Of a DNA stretch of 64,000 nt, positions 8,905 to 19,135 are shown piece after piece. A program made the position numbers and the translations under genes. The stretch is from Anaerobiospirillum sp. NML120449. Lineage in GTDB: Bacteria > Pseudomonadota > Gammaproteobacteria > Enterobacterales > Succinivibrionaceae. Numbering within the stretch: position 1 is the first letter of the stretch; each line of letters opens with the position of its first letter. A model generated the notes under the pieces. The model saw only the letters and a list, made by a program, of their open reading frames with translations, was not told where the DNA came from and did not search any database. Location of the stretch: contig NZ_JALKIL010000019.1 in the NCBI RefSeq assembly GCF_023051105.1, forward strand, positions 1 to 64,000, in the 5' to 3' direction.

Positions 8905-11145
8905 ATGATTGATTTAGAGAATTTTGCCGATCGGGTAGGCATTGCACGCGACTATTTAGACTGCAATGGCCAGTACACCCGGATCACCAGAGAAGCCCGT
9001 CTGGCCACGCTCGGAGCCATGGGCTATGACCTTAGCAATGAACAGGCTCTTCAGGAGCGCATGCTTAAGGAGGAAATTACTCCTTATCAGGAAATTCTTG
9101 ATCCTGTATGCGTAATCCGCATGGGTGAGCATCCTTTTATCATGGTGCGCACCCCTGAGAAGGTAAGCGAGGCTGCAGTACTGCGCTGGACCCTTACTCT
9201 TGAAAACGGTGATGTGCATGAGGGCGTCACCCCGCTTGATGAAATCGAAATTGCAGATTACGAGGAAGTTCAGGGCCGGGTCTACGATACCCGCCGCTTT
9301 ATTCTTACCAATGAGCTGCCAATGTCTCTGGGCTGCCTGCCTCTTGGCTATCACTCCTTTAAGGTTGTGATTGAAGATGGCGTAATGCACACTCAGTCTA
9401 TTGAGCAGCTGCTCATCATGACCCCGCTCAGATGTTATGTACCTGAGCCAATGATGGCCGGTCAGAAGATGTGGGGTGTTTCCGTTCAGCTGTACTCTCT
9501 GCGTTCCCGTGTTAACTGGGGCGTAGGTGATTTCCACGATCTGCGCCTGCTGCTCAAGGTTGTTCATGACCGTGGCGGTCAGTTTGTCGGTCTTAATCCG
9601 CTGCATGCGGGCTATCCGGCCAATCCTGACCCTGATATGATCAGCCCTTATTCCCCTTCCTCACGCCGCTGGCTGAACATCATTTACATCAGCGTACCTG
9701 AGGTCCCTGAGTTCATGAGCTGTGATGCTGCCCGTGAATTTACCGGTACTCAGGAATTTGCCAAGAAGCTGCGTTCGCTGCGTGACCGTGACTATGTTGA
9801 CTACAAGGCTGTACTCGATCTCAAGCTCAAGGTTCTTGACATGGTCTTCGATTACAACCGCATGACCGACCGTCGCTCCAACCGTGGCAAGAAGTTCCTT
9901 GAGTTCGTCCGTCAGGGCGGTGAGTCACTGCTCAATATGGCCACCTACGATGCCATGCAGCGTGAGTTCTATGACGAGGGTATCAATGCCTGGGGATGGA
10001 TGAAGTTCCCTAAGCAGTACCATGACTGTCAGGGGCCTTTTGTTGAAAAATGGCGTGAAACACACAAGGAAAAGGTCTACTTCTACTGCTATCTGCAGTT
10101 CCTGGCTCAGGAGCAGCTTGAGGAGGCTTACCAGTCTGCCAGGGATGACGGCATGGTGCTTGGTACCTACCGTGATCTGGCTGTGGGCGTAAGCGAGGGC
10201 AGCTGCGATGTCTGGTCTGACACTGACAATATCTACCGTGGTTCTGCCGAGATAGGTGCTCCACCTGATCCTTTAGGTCCGCTGGGCCAGTCATGGGGTC
10301 TTGCTCCAATGGAGCCTCATGCCCTGCGCCGCAGCCGCTACAGTCAGCTTATTGAGCTCTTCCGTGCCAATATGAAGTCCTGTGGCGCCCTGCGTATCGA
10401 CCATGCTGCCGGTCTGTACCGTTTCTGGTGGGTACCTGTCGATCACAAGCCAACTGAAGGCGCCTATATTTACAACAATATCCACGACTGGCTGGGTATT
10501 CTGGCTCTGGAATCACAGCGCAACAAGTGCCTTATCATTGCTGAGGATCTGGGCACTATCCCTATGGAGCTGCGTATTGCTCTTAAGGAATCCGGTGCAC
10601 TGTCCTACAAGCTCTTCTTTGGTGAAAAGGCGGCCGATGGCGGCTATATTGCACCTCAGGACTATGAGCCTCAGGCTCTGAGTGCCGTAACCACTCACGA
10701 CATGCCAACTCTGATGGGCTGGTGGTCTGATTACGATCTCAGGCTGGGCAAGGAGCTGGGCATTTACAACGACGAGAATGTAAAGCAGATCGGCGATGAG
10801 CGTCACTGGAACAAGCAGCGCATACTCGACAGTCTCCATGGCCTTGGTTCCATTGGTGATGAGGTGCCACGTCGTGCCGCCGATATTCCTGAAATGACCC
10901 CTGATCTAATCATTGGTATTGAGCGTCACATGTGTCGTGGCTCCTGTGCTCTGTTCTCATCTCAGATTGAGGACTGGACCGGTGTGCTCAAGCCTGTGAA
11001 CGTTCCTGGCACCTTCCGTGAGTATCCAAACTGGAGACGCAAGCTCACCGTCAATGTTGAGGACCTCGACAAGGACAACTTCGTCAAGGAGCTCACCCGT
11101 GCCATGACTCAGGCACGTGAGGAAGCCTCAAATCGACGCCACTAA
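8905..11145 (+). CDS. malQ: 4-alpha-glucanotransferase (amylomaltase)
   Basis: This 746-residue enzyme transfers glucan segments between maltodextrins with release of glucose, in the cytoplasm. It is a GH77 protein of the long MalQ type with an N-terminal extension domain (about 1-160). The catalytic residues are visible: nucleophile Asp499 in LRIDHAAGL, acid/base Glu547 in IIAEDLG and Asp599 in TTHDMP. The spacing (48 and 52 residues) equals that of the E. coli enzyme. RVNWGVGDF is the usual substrate-binding loop. It is followed by glgB and glgX in the same orientation but with 1.4 kb and 0.9 kb spacers, so the three are a functional cluster and not a tight operon. No malP or MalT-type site was seen. 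Confidence 0.95.
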   Translation: MIDLENFADRVGIARDYLDCNGQYTRITREARLATLGAMGYDLSNEQALQERMLKEEITPYQEILDPVCVIRMGEHPFIMVRTPEKVSEAAVLRWTLTLENGDVHEGVTPLDEIEIADYEEVQGRVYDTRRFILTNELPMSLGCLPLGYHSFKVVIEDGVMHTQSIEQLLIMTPLRCYVPEPMMAGQKMWGVSVQLYSLRSRVNWGVGDFHDLRLLLKVVHDRGGQFVGLNPLHAGYPANPDPDMISPYSPSSRRWLNIIYISVPEVPEFMSCDAAREFTGTQEFAKKLRSLRDRDYVDYKAVLDLKLKVLDMVFDYNRMTDRRSNRGKKFLEFVRQGGESLLNMATYDAMQREFYDEGINAWGWMKFPKQYHDCQGPFVEKWRETHKEKVYFYCYLQFLAQEQLEEAYQSARDDGMVLGTYRDLAVGVSEGSCDVWSDTDNIYRGSAEIGAPPDPLGPLGQSWGLAPMEPHALRRSRYSQLIELFRANMKSCGALRIDHAAGLYRFWWVPVDHKPTEGAYIYNNIHDWLGILALESQRNKCLIIAEDLGTIPMELRIALKESGALSYKLFFGEKAADGGYIAPQDYEPQALSAVTTHDMPTLMGWWSDYDLRLGKELGIYNDENVKQIGDERHWNKQRILDSLHGLGSIGDEVPRRAADIPEMTPDLIIGIERHMCRGSCALFSSQIEDWTGVLKPVNVPGTFREYPNWRRKLTVNVEDLDKDNFVKELTRAMTQAREEASNRRH

Positions 11146-11258
11146 AATCTGCGCACAGCCATGGCCGCGCTGCATCAGCAGCGCCATGGCGCTGCCATAG
11201 CGCTCACCGGCCAGCCGCTGAGCGCCAGTCTGCTCCGGCCGGGGCAGCTGCCGCTTTG
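11146..11258. other. GC-rich trailer of malQ
   Basis: Short GC-rich stretch between the malQ stop and its terminator, with several GGCGCTGCC-like palindromic pieces. Confidence 0.3.
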
Positions 11259-11306
11259 CAGGGCCCTGCATTTCATAAATGAAGTGCAGGGCCCTCTGTC
11301 TTTTTG
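11259..11306 (+). terminator. malQ terminator
   Basis: AGGGCCCTGCATTTCAT pairs with ATGAAGTGCAGGGCCCT (about 11259-11294) and is followed by CTGTCTTTTT. Confidence 0.8.
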
Positions 11307-12530
11307 ACATGAAATATGAGGGGCGGCCGGGGCCTGTGCCTGCAGCCATGGGGACACTGTCTGGCTTACAGCCGGAAACCACGGCCCTGAGGTCCGGGCG
11401 AACGGTCAATGGTCCGCAGGACCGAGGGCCGGTCGTACTGCCAATGGACGTATGGCATGGGGCAGCCCCCACAGCAAGCATGCCTCATGAGGGCAGGCCT
11501 GCTGTGGGTTGCAACTGGTCAGGGTGAGGACGGCTGTCATAGTACAAGGGCGTACTGGCGGGCTATAATGGCTGATGTCCATTGTTTATTTTTGTGTACA
11601 GTATGCTGTGGAGCCTGTTCAGTGGCCTGGTCAGGTCATGTTCCGGTAGTCGGTGCATGGTGCATGGATTCGGGCTTTTGCGTGAGTGTGGGCAGGGCTG
11701 CCTGGCAGTTTGTCCGTGTTTTTTGCTGTGCTTTGTGGATGGGGCTGGTGGCCGGAGCGTATTTTTTGCGTGGTCAGGGCAAGCTGTGCGGGCTTTGCGC
11801 CCATTTTTCGATCACAGCGCAAACTTTTGGCTGCAAAAGCTGCATTAGATTTATCAATAATGAGAACCCCGCCACGATAATGGCTTTTGGCTTACTCACA
11901 CGGCCAGTGCATGATATAAACTAATGGAGGCAGATCTGACAGCTGCGCGCCTCGCGCCTAACAGACTTAATCACGCATGCTTTGAATTTTTACTTTAATC
12001 CTGGACTTTGATTTCTGTAGTGTTTTGAGTACCTTGCGCTGACAGTCTGAACCCTGAGTTTTACCTGCAGGTGTGAACTGTGCAGAGCTGTTGCTGTTCT
12101 CCTGAAAACCTGCTCACAGTGAGCCCGGGCTCATGAGTATGGACCGCAGGACCTTGTACCCAGCTGCTGACGCCTGTCTCTGAGTGCACATGATGCACCT
12201 GATATGGCGGCCAGTATCATTGGGGGCATGCCATGTACGGACATACAGAGCTGTTTTTCAGGAGAGCGGCTGAAAGCCAGGGCATCTTTGCCCTAAAGCC
12301 ACAGGCCCTGCCGTGCAGGTGCTTTATCCGTGTGGAAATAACATAGGAGCTGTCCTTTCTGAAGCTACGTCCTGCATATGCTCTGTTATGCCGGCAGGAA
12401 AAGGATTGTGCGTCTCAGGGCGCCTTAATCTGTCAGGATATACTCCAATCAGCCTGATTTGAGCGCTCGCGGCTCATGGCGGCCCTAAGGGCTGGCCAGC
12501 CTGAGAATGCCAAACACAAAGGAGCTACAA
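11307..12530. other. Long leader/spacer before glgB
   Basis: About 1.2 kb with no supportable gene. An open frame of 171 codons at 11409-11924 is rich in Cys and Trp, has no ribosome site, and resembles no family. The sequence becomes mixed AT/GC after 11900. No riboswitch was recognised. Confidence 0.4.
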
Positions 12531-14741
12531 ATGCTTATTGATGAACTTAACAGTGCACGTCTGACCAAACCTTTTGAGGTTCTGGGCCTGCAGCCTGATC
12601 CTAACGGCAAGGGTTATATCATGCGTGCCTGGCTTCCGGGTGCCACTGCCTGCCGTGTGTTTGCTCTGAAAGGAAGAAAAGAACTCGGTCAGCTCAACGT
12701 GGTCAATCCTGACGGCCTTTTTGAGAAGGTCTTTGAGGATGCCACTGGCCCGTTCCATTACTACTTTGAAGTTCAGTACAACGATGCCACTGTAGAGGTT
12801 ATTGATCCTTACCAGTTCCGTGAGGAGGCTTTCTACGGTCTGAACACCATGTATGAGACCCCTGAGAATATCTACAAGACTCTGGGTGCTCAGCTCGTTG
12901 AGATCGAGCTTGACGGTGTCAAGGTACGTGGTACCAAGTTTGCCGTATATGCTCCTTCAGCTACCAGCGTAGCCGTAATCGGTGACTTCAACTTCTGGGA
13001 TGGCCGTCGTCACCCAATGGCCCGTTCCCTCCTTGGTCACTGGGTACTCTTTGTCCCAGGTCTTGAGGCCGGCCAGCGTTACAAGTTTGAAATCAAGGAC
13101 AACAATGGCAACCGTCTGCCTCACAAGGCCGACCCTGTAGGCTTCTTCCACGAGCAGTATCCTTCCTTTGCCTCCATCATTTCCGATCAGACCACCTACA
13201 AGTGGAACGATGACGAGTGGCGCAAAGCTCAGCTCAATGACAAGCTTACCCAGCCTATGTCCATTTATGAGGTGCATCTTGCCTCATGGAAGCGCCGTCA
13301 GGACGGTGGCAGCCTTAATTACCGTGAACTGGCCCGTGAGCTGGTCGACTACTGTAAGGAAATGGGCTACACCCACATTGAGCTGCTTCCGGTAATGGAA
13401 TATCCATTCTCAGGCTCATGGGGTTATCAGCCAACAGGTCTGTTTGCACCTACCTCCCGCTTTGGCGGTATTGACGACTTCAAGTTCTTCGTTGATACCT
13501 GTCACCAGAACAATATCGGTGTGATTCTGGACTGGGTACCAGCCCACTTCCCAACCGATGCCCATGGTCTGGCCCGCTTTGACGGTACTCCAGTATATGA
13601 GTACGAAGATCCACGCCGTGGCTGGCACCCTGACTGGAACTCCCTGATTTACGACTTTGGCCGTGATACCGTTCGTAACTTCCTGGTAGCCTCCGCCTTA
13701 ATCTGGCTTGACTACTACCACATCGACGGTCTGCGTGTTGATGCCGTAGCTTCCATGCTGTACTGGGATTACTCACGTAAGGATGGTGAGTGGATTCCTA
13801 ACGTAAACGGCGGCAACATCAACTATGAGGCTGTCTCCTTCCTCAAGTGGTTCAATGAGATTGTCTACCGCAAGTTCCCTGGCGCCATGACCATTGCCGA
13901 AGAGTCCACAGCCTTCACCGGCGTATCCCGTCCTACCTATACCGGTGGTCTGGGCTTCGGCTTCAAGTGGAACATGGGCTGGATGCATGACTCCCTTGAG
14001 TACATGTCACAGGATCCTTACTTCCGTAAGTATCACCATGGCGAAATGTCTTTCTCCATGATCTATGCCTACAACGAGAACTTCATCCTCTCCATTTCCC
14101 ATGATGAAGTAACTCATGGCAAGCACTCCATGCTCTACAAGATGCCTGGTGACGAGTGGCAGCAGTGCGCCAATCTGCGTTCTTTCCTTGCCTACCAGTA
14201 CGGTCACCCTGGCAAGATACTCAACTTCATGGGTACTGAAATTGGTCAGGGCAATGAGTGGAATCACGACGCCAGCCTTGACTGGTGGCTTCTGCAGTAC
14301 GACAAGCACAAGGGTGTTCAGGCTCTGGTCAAGGACCTCAACCACTTCTACAGGCAAAATGCCGTGCTCTGGGCTAACGATTACGATCCTGATGCTTTCC
14401 GCTGGCTGGACGTATCTGACGCTGAGCACTCCGTATTTGCCATGCTGCGTACTCTGCCTGACAGAGACAATGCTCAAGGATCAGGTCAGAACAAGGACGA
14501 GATCATCATGGTCTCCAACTTCACTCCTGTGCCTTATGTGGCCTACCGTCTGGGTGTGCCACGTCCTGGTACCTACAAGGTGGTATTTAACACCGATGAC
14601 AAGAAGTACTGGGGTTCAGGTTATTCAACCGGCCCTGAGAACCTTGAGGCTTCCAACATTTCCTGGCAGGGTCAGTATCACAGCCTCGTGCTGGATCTCC
14701 CTCCACTGGCCACCATCTTCATCAAGAGAGTTGGTGACTGA
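12531..14741 (+). CDS. glgB: 1,4-alpha-glucan branching enzyme
   Basis: This 736-residue GH13 enzyme forms alpha-1,6 branches in glycogen. The ATG at 12531 is chosen over the in-frame ATG at 12507 because AGGAG lies seven bases before it. That choice also puts the catalytic residues one off their E. coli numbers: nucleophile Asp404 in LRVDAVASMLY and acid/base Glu457 in IAEEST. The transition-state Asp is in SISHDEVTHGK. The N-terminal half has the CBM48 module (VAVIGDFNFWDGRRHPM, about 140-155) and an additional N-terminal carbohydrate module, as in two-module branching enzymes. It lies between malQ and glgX. No glgC, glgA or glgP lies in the window, so synthesis from ADP-glucose must be encoded elsewhere. 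Confidence 0.97.
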   Translation: MLIDELNSARLTKPFEVLGLQPDPNGKGYIMRAWLPGATACRVFALKGRKELGQLNVVNPDGLFEKVFEDATGPFHYYFEVQYNDATVEVIDPYQFREEAFYGLNTMYETPENIYKTLGAQLVEIELDGVKVRGTKFAVYAPSATSVAVIGDFNFWDGRRHPMARSLLGHWVLFVPGLEAGQRYKFEIKDNNGNRLPHKADPVGFFHEQYPSFASIISDQTTYKWNDDEWRKAQLNDKLTQPMSIYEVHLASWKRRQDGGSLNYRELARELVDYCKEMGYTHIELLPVMEYPFSGSWGYQPTGLFAPTSRFGGIDDFKFFVDTCHQNNIGVILDWVPAHFPTDAHGLARFDGTPVYEYEDPRRGWHPDWNSLIYDFGRDTVRNFLVASALIWLDYYHIDGLRVDAVASMLYWDYSRKDGEWIPNVNGGNINYEAVSFLKWFNEIVYRKFPGAMTIAEESTAFTGVSRPTYTGGLGFGFKWNMGWMHDSLEYMSQDPYFRKYHHGEMSFSMIYAYNENFILSISHDEVTHGKHSMLYKMPGDEWQQCANLRSFLAYQYGHPGKILNFMGTEIGQGNEWNHDASLDWWLLQYDKHKGVQALVKDLNHFYRQNAVLWANDYDPDAFRWLDVSDAEHSVFAMLRTLPDRDNAQGSGQNKDEIIMVSNFTPVPYVAYRLGVPRPGTYKVVFNTDDKKYWGSGYSTGPENLEASNISWQGQYHSLVLDLPPLATIFIKRVGD

Positions 14742-14752
14742 TACGGATAAAT

Positions 14753-14788
14753 GGCAGCCTCAGTTAAATCTTATGAAGGCTGCCTGAT
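14753..14788 (+). terminator. glgB terminator 1
   Basis: GGCAGCCT and AGGCTGCC enclose an A/T-rich loop, followed by TGATTTT. Confidence 0.6.
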
Positions 14789-14793
14789 TTTCC

Positions 14794-14838
14794 GGGGCCG
14801 TCTGTCTGCTGCCCCTGGTACAGACGACGGCCCTTTTT
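14794..14838 (+). terminator. glgB terminator 2
   Basis: GGGCCGTCTGTC pairs imperfectly with GACGACGGCCC and is followed by TTTTT at 14833-14837. It forms a tandem terminator with the preceding hairpin. Confidence 0.75.
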
Positions 14839-15083
14839 ACAGGCTTAATTAAGCGATCAGTGTTTTCCGTTTTAGCTGATCGTTAAGACAACAGCTCTGT
14901 TTTCCTTTGATCCTTGTTACATGGGGCGGAACCTGCATCATCCTGCAAACTTCCTTGTCCTGACCCTGGCACATTTTCCGGCCAGCAAATCAGGCACACT
15001 GGCAGCTGCAGGCTGACAGGGCAGGTACCGCCTGCAGCACCATCAGGTCATTTCCCCGAGGTGGAGAGGGCCTGACTGCTGGT

Positions 15084-15108
15084 ATTTAAGAGCCTGAGGC
15101 TCTTAAAT
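15084..15108. promoter_or_regulatory. 25-bp palindrome (possible operator or RNA hairpin)
   Basis: ATTTAAGAGCC (15084-15094) and GGCTCTTAAAT (15098-15108) are perfect inverted arms separated by TGA. No T-run follows in either direction. The size would suit a dimeric regulator; a small hairpin is equally possible. Confidence 0.4.
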
Positions 15109-15241
15109 GAGCTGACAGGGCCATTGACATACCCCACAGTCCTGAACTGCAGTGCTGCTCTTTCCAGCATTGCTGCATTTTCTGCAGTGCTGCAACTGTC
15201 TGATCCGCACTGATACGGCATCAGACGCGGCCAGGCGCCAG

Positions 15242-15264
15242 CAGCTGCCAGCTGCTGGCAGCTG
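15242..15264. promoter_or_regulatory. 23-bp GC-rich palindrome
   Basis: CAGCTGCCAGC and GCTGGCAGCTG are perfect arms with a single T between them, about 370 bases before glgX. Its role is unknown. Confidence 0.3.
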
Positions 15265-15633
15265 CAGGCAGTTGCTGTAAATCAGGCAGCCAGTACTTAT
15301 GGTCAGTGGGATATACAGTGGTCTTATGGAAGTACTGGACGCATACCTGAGCACTGTGATGAGACTGCCAGTCTGGCATGTCAGGTCGGATGTCATGACA
15401 GCCCCTGAGGGCTCATGACTTATGACATGGCGGCCTTTGCAGTCAGCAAGTCACATGGCCTGGCTGTGCCCGGTCTGTACCGGTATGTCAGGGGATGAAG
15501 GAAAGCAGAGCTGTTTTTTTATTCAGTTTTTGTGCAGGCTTAAGATCTGTTAAAGCAGGCACCGCTCCGCACAGAGAACCTGCAGATGCGCCATGGCGCA
15601 GCATGCAGGACGTGAGTGCGGTAAGGACCCATT

Positions 15634-17820
15634 ATGCTCGAGCTTATTACTGAGGACAGACAGCGTCAGGTTGGACTGGGCGCAACACTCTGTCCTGATG
15701 GTTGCTACTTTTCCGTCTGGGCACCTGATGCCCAGGAGATTGTTATTCATCTCTACACCAAAAAGGACGAAAAGCTGGGCGAATTTGCTCTGCAGAAGAA
15801 AAAAGGTGGTGTGTGGTACGGCCTTATAAAGGGCGCCAAAGCAGGCGACTGCTATGCCATTGAGGCCAAAGGCACTGAAGATCCTTCCAGGGGCTTTTAT
15901 TTCAGGGAAGGACGTTTCCTGGTAGATCCTTATGCCAGGCAGCTTAACAAGGCCTTTGTCTATGATGAAGACAGATATCTCAACGACAATGAGAAGTGGA
16001 TTCCAAAGGCTGTTATTCAGGGCGAGTCAGATTTTAACTGGGAAAATGTTCCCAAGGTCTTCCGTGACCGTGCTGACGTAATCCTTTATGAAGCTCATGT
16101 TCGCGGTATGACCAAACTCAAGGAGGATGTACCTCCTGAGCATCGTGGCACCTATCTTGGCATGTGCCATCCAAGCGTGATAGCCCACCTCAAGCATCTG
16201 GGCATTACTACCGTGCAGCTGATGCCAGTAGCTGCCTCCATGTCAGAGCCTTTCCTTATCAAGCGCAATCTGTGCAATTACTGGGGATACAACCCTGTAT
16301 GCTTCATGGCTCCAAATCCTGCCTATGCCGTCAATCCTGATGATGCGGTCAATGAGTTCAAGACCATGGTCAAGACCTTCCATCAGAACGGTCTGGCCGT
16401 AATTCTTGATGTGGTCTTCAATCATACTGCCGAAGCCGGTATTGATGGTCCAGTGTTGAGCTACAAGGGTCTTGATGCCCGTAACTACTACGCCTATGAG
16501 CGTAATCAGGACTCTTCGTTAAATTACGGACAGTTCATCAATGCCACCGGATGCGGTAACTCCTTTAATGCCGACAGCATTATCTCTACCCGTCTGATTA
16601 TGGATACCCTCAAGTACTGGCTCAATGAGATGCAGGTTGACGGTTTCCGCTTTGACCTTGCTGTGACTATCTGCCGTGAGAGTCATACCAATACCTACTA
16701 TGCCTTTGACTCCAACTGCGGTTTCTTCAAGGCATGCTTTGCCAATCAGGACACTAATCAGGCCCTCATGGTGGCCGAACCGTGGGATCCGGGCCTTGGC
16801 GGCTATCAGCTGGGCAACTTCCCTCGTGGCTGGTCTGAGCAAAATGACAAGTACCGTGACTGCGTACGCCGCTTCTGGCGTGGTGACCGTGGTCTGCTTG
16901 GTGAACTTGCTACCCGTCTGCTGGGCTCACGTGATGTCTTCCACAAGGGCAAGCGCTCCATTAATGCCTCGGTCAACTACGTTACCTATCATGACGGTTT
17001 CACTCTTGAGGACCTGGTATCGTACAACTACAAGCACAATGAGCTTAACCTTGATAACAACACTGACGGTACCAGTGAGAACTTCTCCACCAACTGCGGT
17101 GTAGAGGGTCATACCAAGGATCCTGAGGTTCTCAAGCGCCGCTGGCAGATGAAGCGCAATCTCATGGCTACTCTGATTCTGTCACAGGGTATTCCTCATA
17201 TCCTGGGCGGTGATGAGTTAAGCCGTACTCAGCTGGGTAATAACAATACCTACTGTCAGGACAATGATCTCAACTATCTGCACTGGAATATCTCCCAGGA
17301 GCAGCGCTACTTCCAGGACTTCATTGCCAAGCTTATCGGTGCCCTCAAGACCAGCCGTGTGCTCAATGAAATCAATCTCTTTGATGATGATTTCTACAAG
17401 TACGAAAACGACTACATTGCCAAGTGGCGTCGCTCTGACGGCCGCCTGCTGCGCGATGAAGACTGGCACTCCCATGAGATTAACCACCTGATGCTCTATG
17501 TGGGTGATCGCAACTACAGAGGTGAGCGCTGGTGCATTATGTTCAACAATGAGGACAGGGATCTCATGTTCCGTATGCCAAGCATTCTTCACGATCGCTA
17601 CTGGCATGCCCTGATTGACTCCTCAGAGGAGGACGGCGTCCCAAGACGCTATTCCAACGAGTCCGGTCTTGAGACCATGTGCGCCGCACACAGCGTCAAG
17701 GTACTGCGCATGGATGTGGTCGAGAGCTCCTCTCTGGTATCCGATGAGAGCATGGACGAGCTTATTTCCTCTCACATTCTGTCGCGTTATGCTCCTGGCA
17801 ACACCAAGTTCCAGTACTAA
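15634..17820 (+). CDS. glgX: Glycogen debranching enzyme
   Basis: This 728-residue GH13 isoamylase-type enzyme hydrolyses alpha-1,6 branches of limit dextrins, releasing maltodextrins that MalQ can use. The N-terminal CBM48-like domain includes CYFSVWAPDAQEIVIHLY. The catalytic barrel shows VILYEAHVRGMT, VILDVVFNHTAE, nucleophile Asp341 in DGFRFDLAVT, acid/base Glu382 in MVAEPWD, and YHDGFTLEDLVSYNYKHN with the third acid. The ATG at 15634 follows AAGGA at a good distance. It is slightly longer than the E. coli protein. A terminator 110 bases after the stop marks the end of the glycogen cluster. Confidence 0.95.
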   Translation: MLELITEDRQRQVGLGATLCPDGCYFSVWAPDAQEIVIHLYTKKDEKLGEFALQKKKGGVWYGLIKGAKAGDCYAIEAKGTEDPSRGFYFREGRFLVDPYARQLNKAFVYDEDRYLNDNEKWIPKAVIQGESDFNWENVPKVFRDRADVILYEAHVRGMTKLKEDVPPEHRGTYLGMCHPSVIAHLKHLGITTVQLMPVAASMSEPFLIKRNLCNYWGYNPVCFMAPNPAYAVNPDDAVNEFKTMVKTFHQNGLAVILDVVFNHTAEAGIDGPVLSYKGLDARNYYAYERNQDSSLNYGQFINATGCGNSFNADSIISTRLIMDTLKYWLNEMQVDGFRFDLAVTICRESHTNTYYAFDSNCGFFKACFANQDTNQALMVAEPWDPGLGGYQLGNFPRGWSEQNDKYRDCVRRFWRGDRGLLGELATRLLGSRDVFHKGKRSINASVNYVTYHDGFTLEDLVSYNYKHNELNLDNNTDGTSENFSTNCGVEGHTKDPEVLKRRWQMKRNLMATLILSQGIPHILGGDELSRTQLGNNNTYCQDNDLNYLHWNISQEQRYFQDFIAKLIGALKTSRVLNEINLFDDDFYKYENDYIAKWRRSDGRLLRDEDWHSHEINHLMLYVGDRNYRGERWCIMFNNEDRDLMFRMPSILHDRYWHALIDSSEEDGVPRRYSNESGLETMCAAHSVKVLRMDVVESSSLVSDESMDELISSHILSRYAPGNTKFQY

Positions 17821-17928
17821 AAGCAAACGCCCATATCCGGTCTGCCGCGCAGCCCGGATATGCTCAGGTGCCGCTCCGGCGGCACCAGCCGGGCAGCCCG
17901 CAGCAGCCCGGCCTTACCAGACATCAAG

Positions 17929-17952
17929 GCAGCCCCTGTGGCTGCTTTTTTC
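17929..17952 (+). terminator. glgX terminator
   Basis: GCAGCC-CCTGT-GGCTGC stem followed by TTTTTTC. Confidence 0.85.
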
Positions 17953-18320
17953 ATTTAAAGAACCGCCATACATAAGCCCGCAATGTCAGCCATACCCGGC
18001 CAGCTGGTGCTCAATGCGCTACCGGCCGGCCAGCCAGCAGGCCGGCATCAGGTAGATGCCAGTTTTCCAGCTACTGCAGCAAAACCGCCATATCATTACT
18101 CCGGTCAGGTCAGCCTGAGCTGAGCCTGTCCTGGTGGCAAGTTGAAAACATGGTGTGTTAATCGAAGCCAGGCATGCAGCATCATCGGTATCAGCACCGG
18201 ATTCAGCACCGGCGGCATCAAGGGCAGCAGCATCAGCACCGTCTGCGGCACGGGCTTGAGCACCGGCTGATCAGGGACTGTAGCCGCTGAGCGTGTAAAC
18301 TGTTGAAAGCAGGGAATGTT
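17953..18320. other. Intergenic before the 127-residue protein
   Basis: GC-rich with repeated CAGCACCG and GGCCAGC motifs at 18170-18270. No gene is supported. Confidence 0.4.
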
Positions 18321-18704
18321 ATGAAAAACATATGTGTTTACGAGGATAAGCGCTACAGCGACAGCTCGCGTTATGAAAAGGTGGATGAGCACATCTACCG
18401 CACCATTGACAGGCTCAGCGGTGAGCCATGCTATGTCACCTCGCTGAGTTTCGAGCAGGAAAGAGATCTTGGAGAGGGCAGTGGACCGTCAGACATTTCC
18501 CAATATCCACTTGAGGACATTCTGGACAGGTTCATGGTGGCTGTCAGTGATTTTTATGAAGCCAAAAACTCGGCCAGCCAGGATGTATGCTACCTGGAGT
18601 TTCAGGGAGAGGACGTGCAGGACATCAGGCAGTTGCTGACCATAGCAGGGCGCCATGTCTATAACCAGAGCAGCGGCGAGAGCGTAATCCTGGTCATCGA
18701 GTAG
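18321..18704 (+). CDS. Small soluble protein of unknown function
   Basis: This 127-residue protein starts MKNICVYEDKRYSDSSRYEK. The ATG at 18321 follows AGGGA; an upstream in-frame TTG would add six residues without a ribosome site. There is no signal peptide or membrane segment. The composition is balanced and acidic, with predicted mixed alpha/beta stretches such as YVTSLSFEQ and SVILVIE. I do not recognise a family. It lies between glgX and hrpA but with long spacers on both sides, so no operon link is implied. Codon use is like that of its neighbours, which supports a real gene. Confidence 0.7.
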   Translation: MKNICVYEDKRYSDSSRYEKVDEHIYRTIDRLSGEPCYVTSLSFEQERDLGEGSGPSDISQYPLEDILDRFMVAVSDFYEAKNSASQDVCYLEFQGEDVQDIRQLLTIAGRHVYNQSSGESVILVIE

Positions 18705-19135
18705 CAGCGCAGCCATGCGTATATGGAACCTAAGCCCAGGCAGCGGGGCGGACTATATCCGGGCCTGCACGTCCGGCAGCTGGACTGTGGTCTGGCCTGA
18801 ACGGCAGGCTGTCGGACTGTGGTGGGCCCTGCAAGTCCGGCAGCTGGTCTGTGGTCTGGCCGGAGCGGCATGCTGCCAGACTTTGCTTTGACCTGTACAG
18901 GCGGCTGAAGTGCTCATAGCCTGGCTGTTCAGGGTGGGCGGCGGGCGTACATACCATGATTCCCATGCTTATCGTATAATTATGCGGCTGCAACAGCCCC
19001 GGGGGCTGAAAACGGCTTCCATCAGGGGCACCGATACTGGGCTCTGGCAGTGGGAATCTGATGCAGACATAGTTATTTCAGCCTGTAACCTCGTGTAAGA
19101 CGGGGCGGGCTTTTACCTTTTGGGAAGCTTTTGCG
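18705..19135. other. Intergenic with imperfect duplicated GC-rich segments
   Basis: GTCCGGCAGCTGG followed by CTGTGGTCTGGCC occurs at 18771-18806 and again at 18835-18865. No gene is supported. Confidence 0.45.

Larger units (their letters stand above)
14839..15633. other. Spacer and leader of glgX with two long palindromes
   Basis: No gene is supported. Two perfect palindromes occur at 15084-15108 and 15242-15264 and are listed separately as possible regulatory sites. Confidence 0.45.

Noticed and set aside
11409-11924. 171-codon frame between malQ and glgB
   Set aside because: Cys/Trp-rich with no ribosome site, and overlapping frames of similar length exist, as expected in GC-rich spacers.
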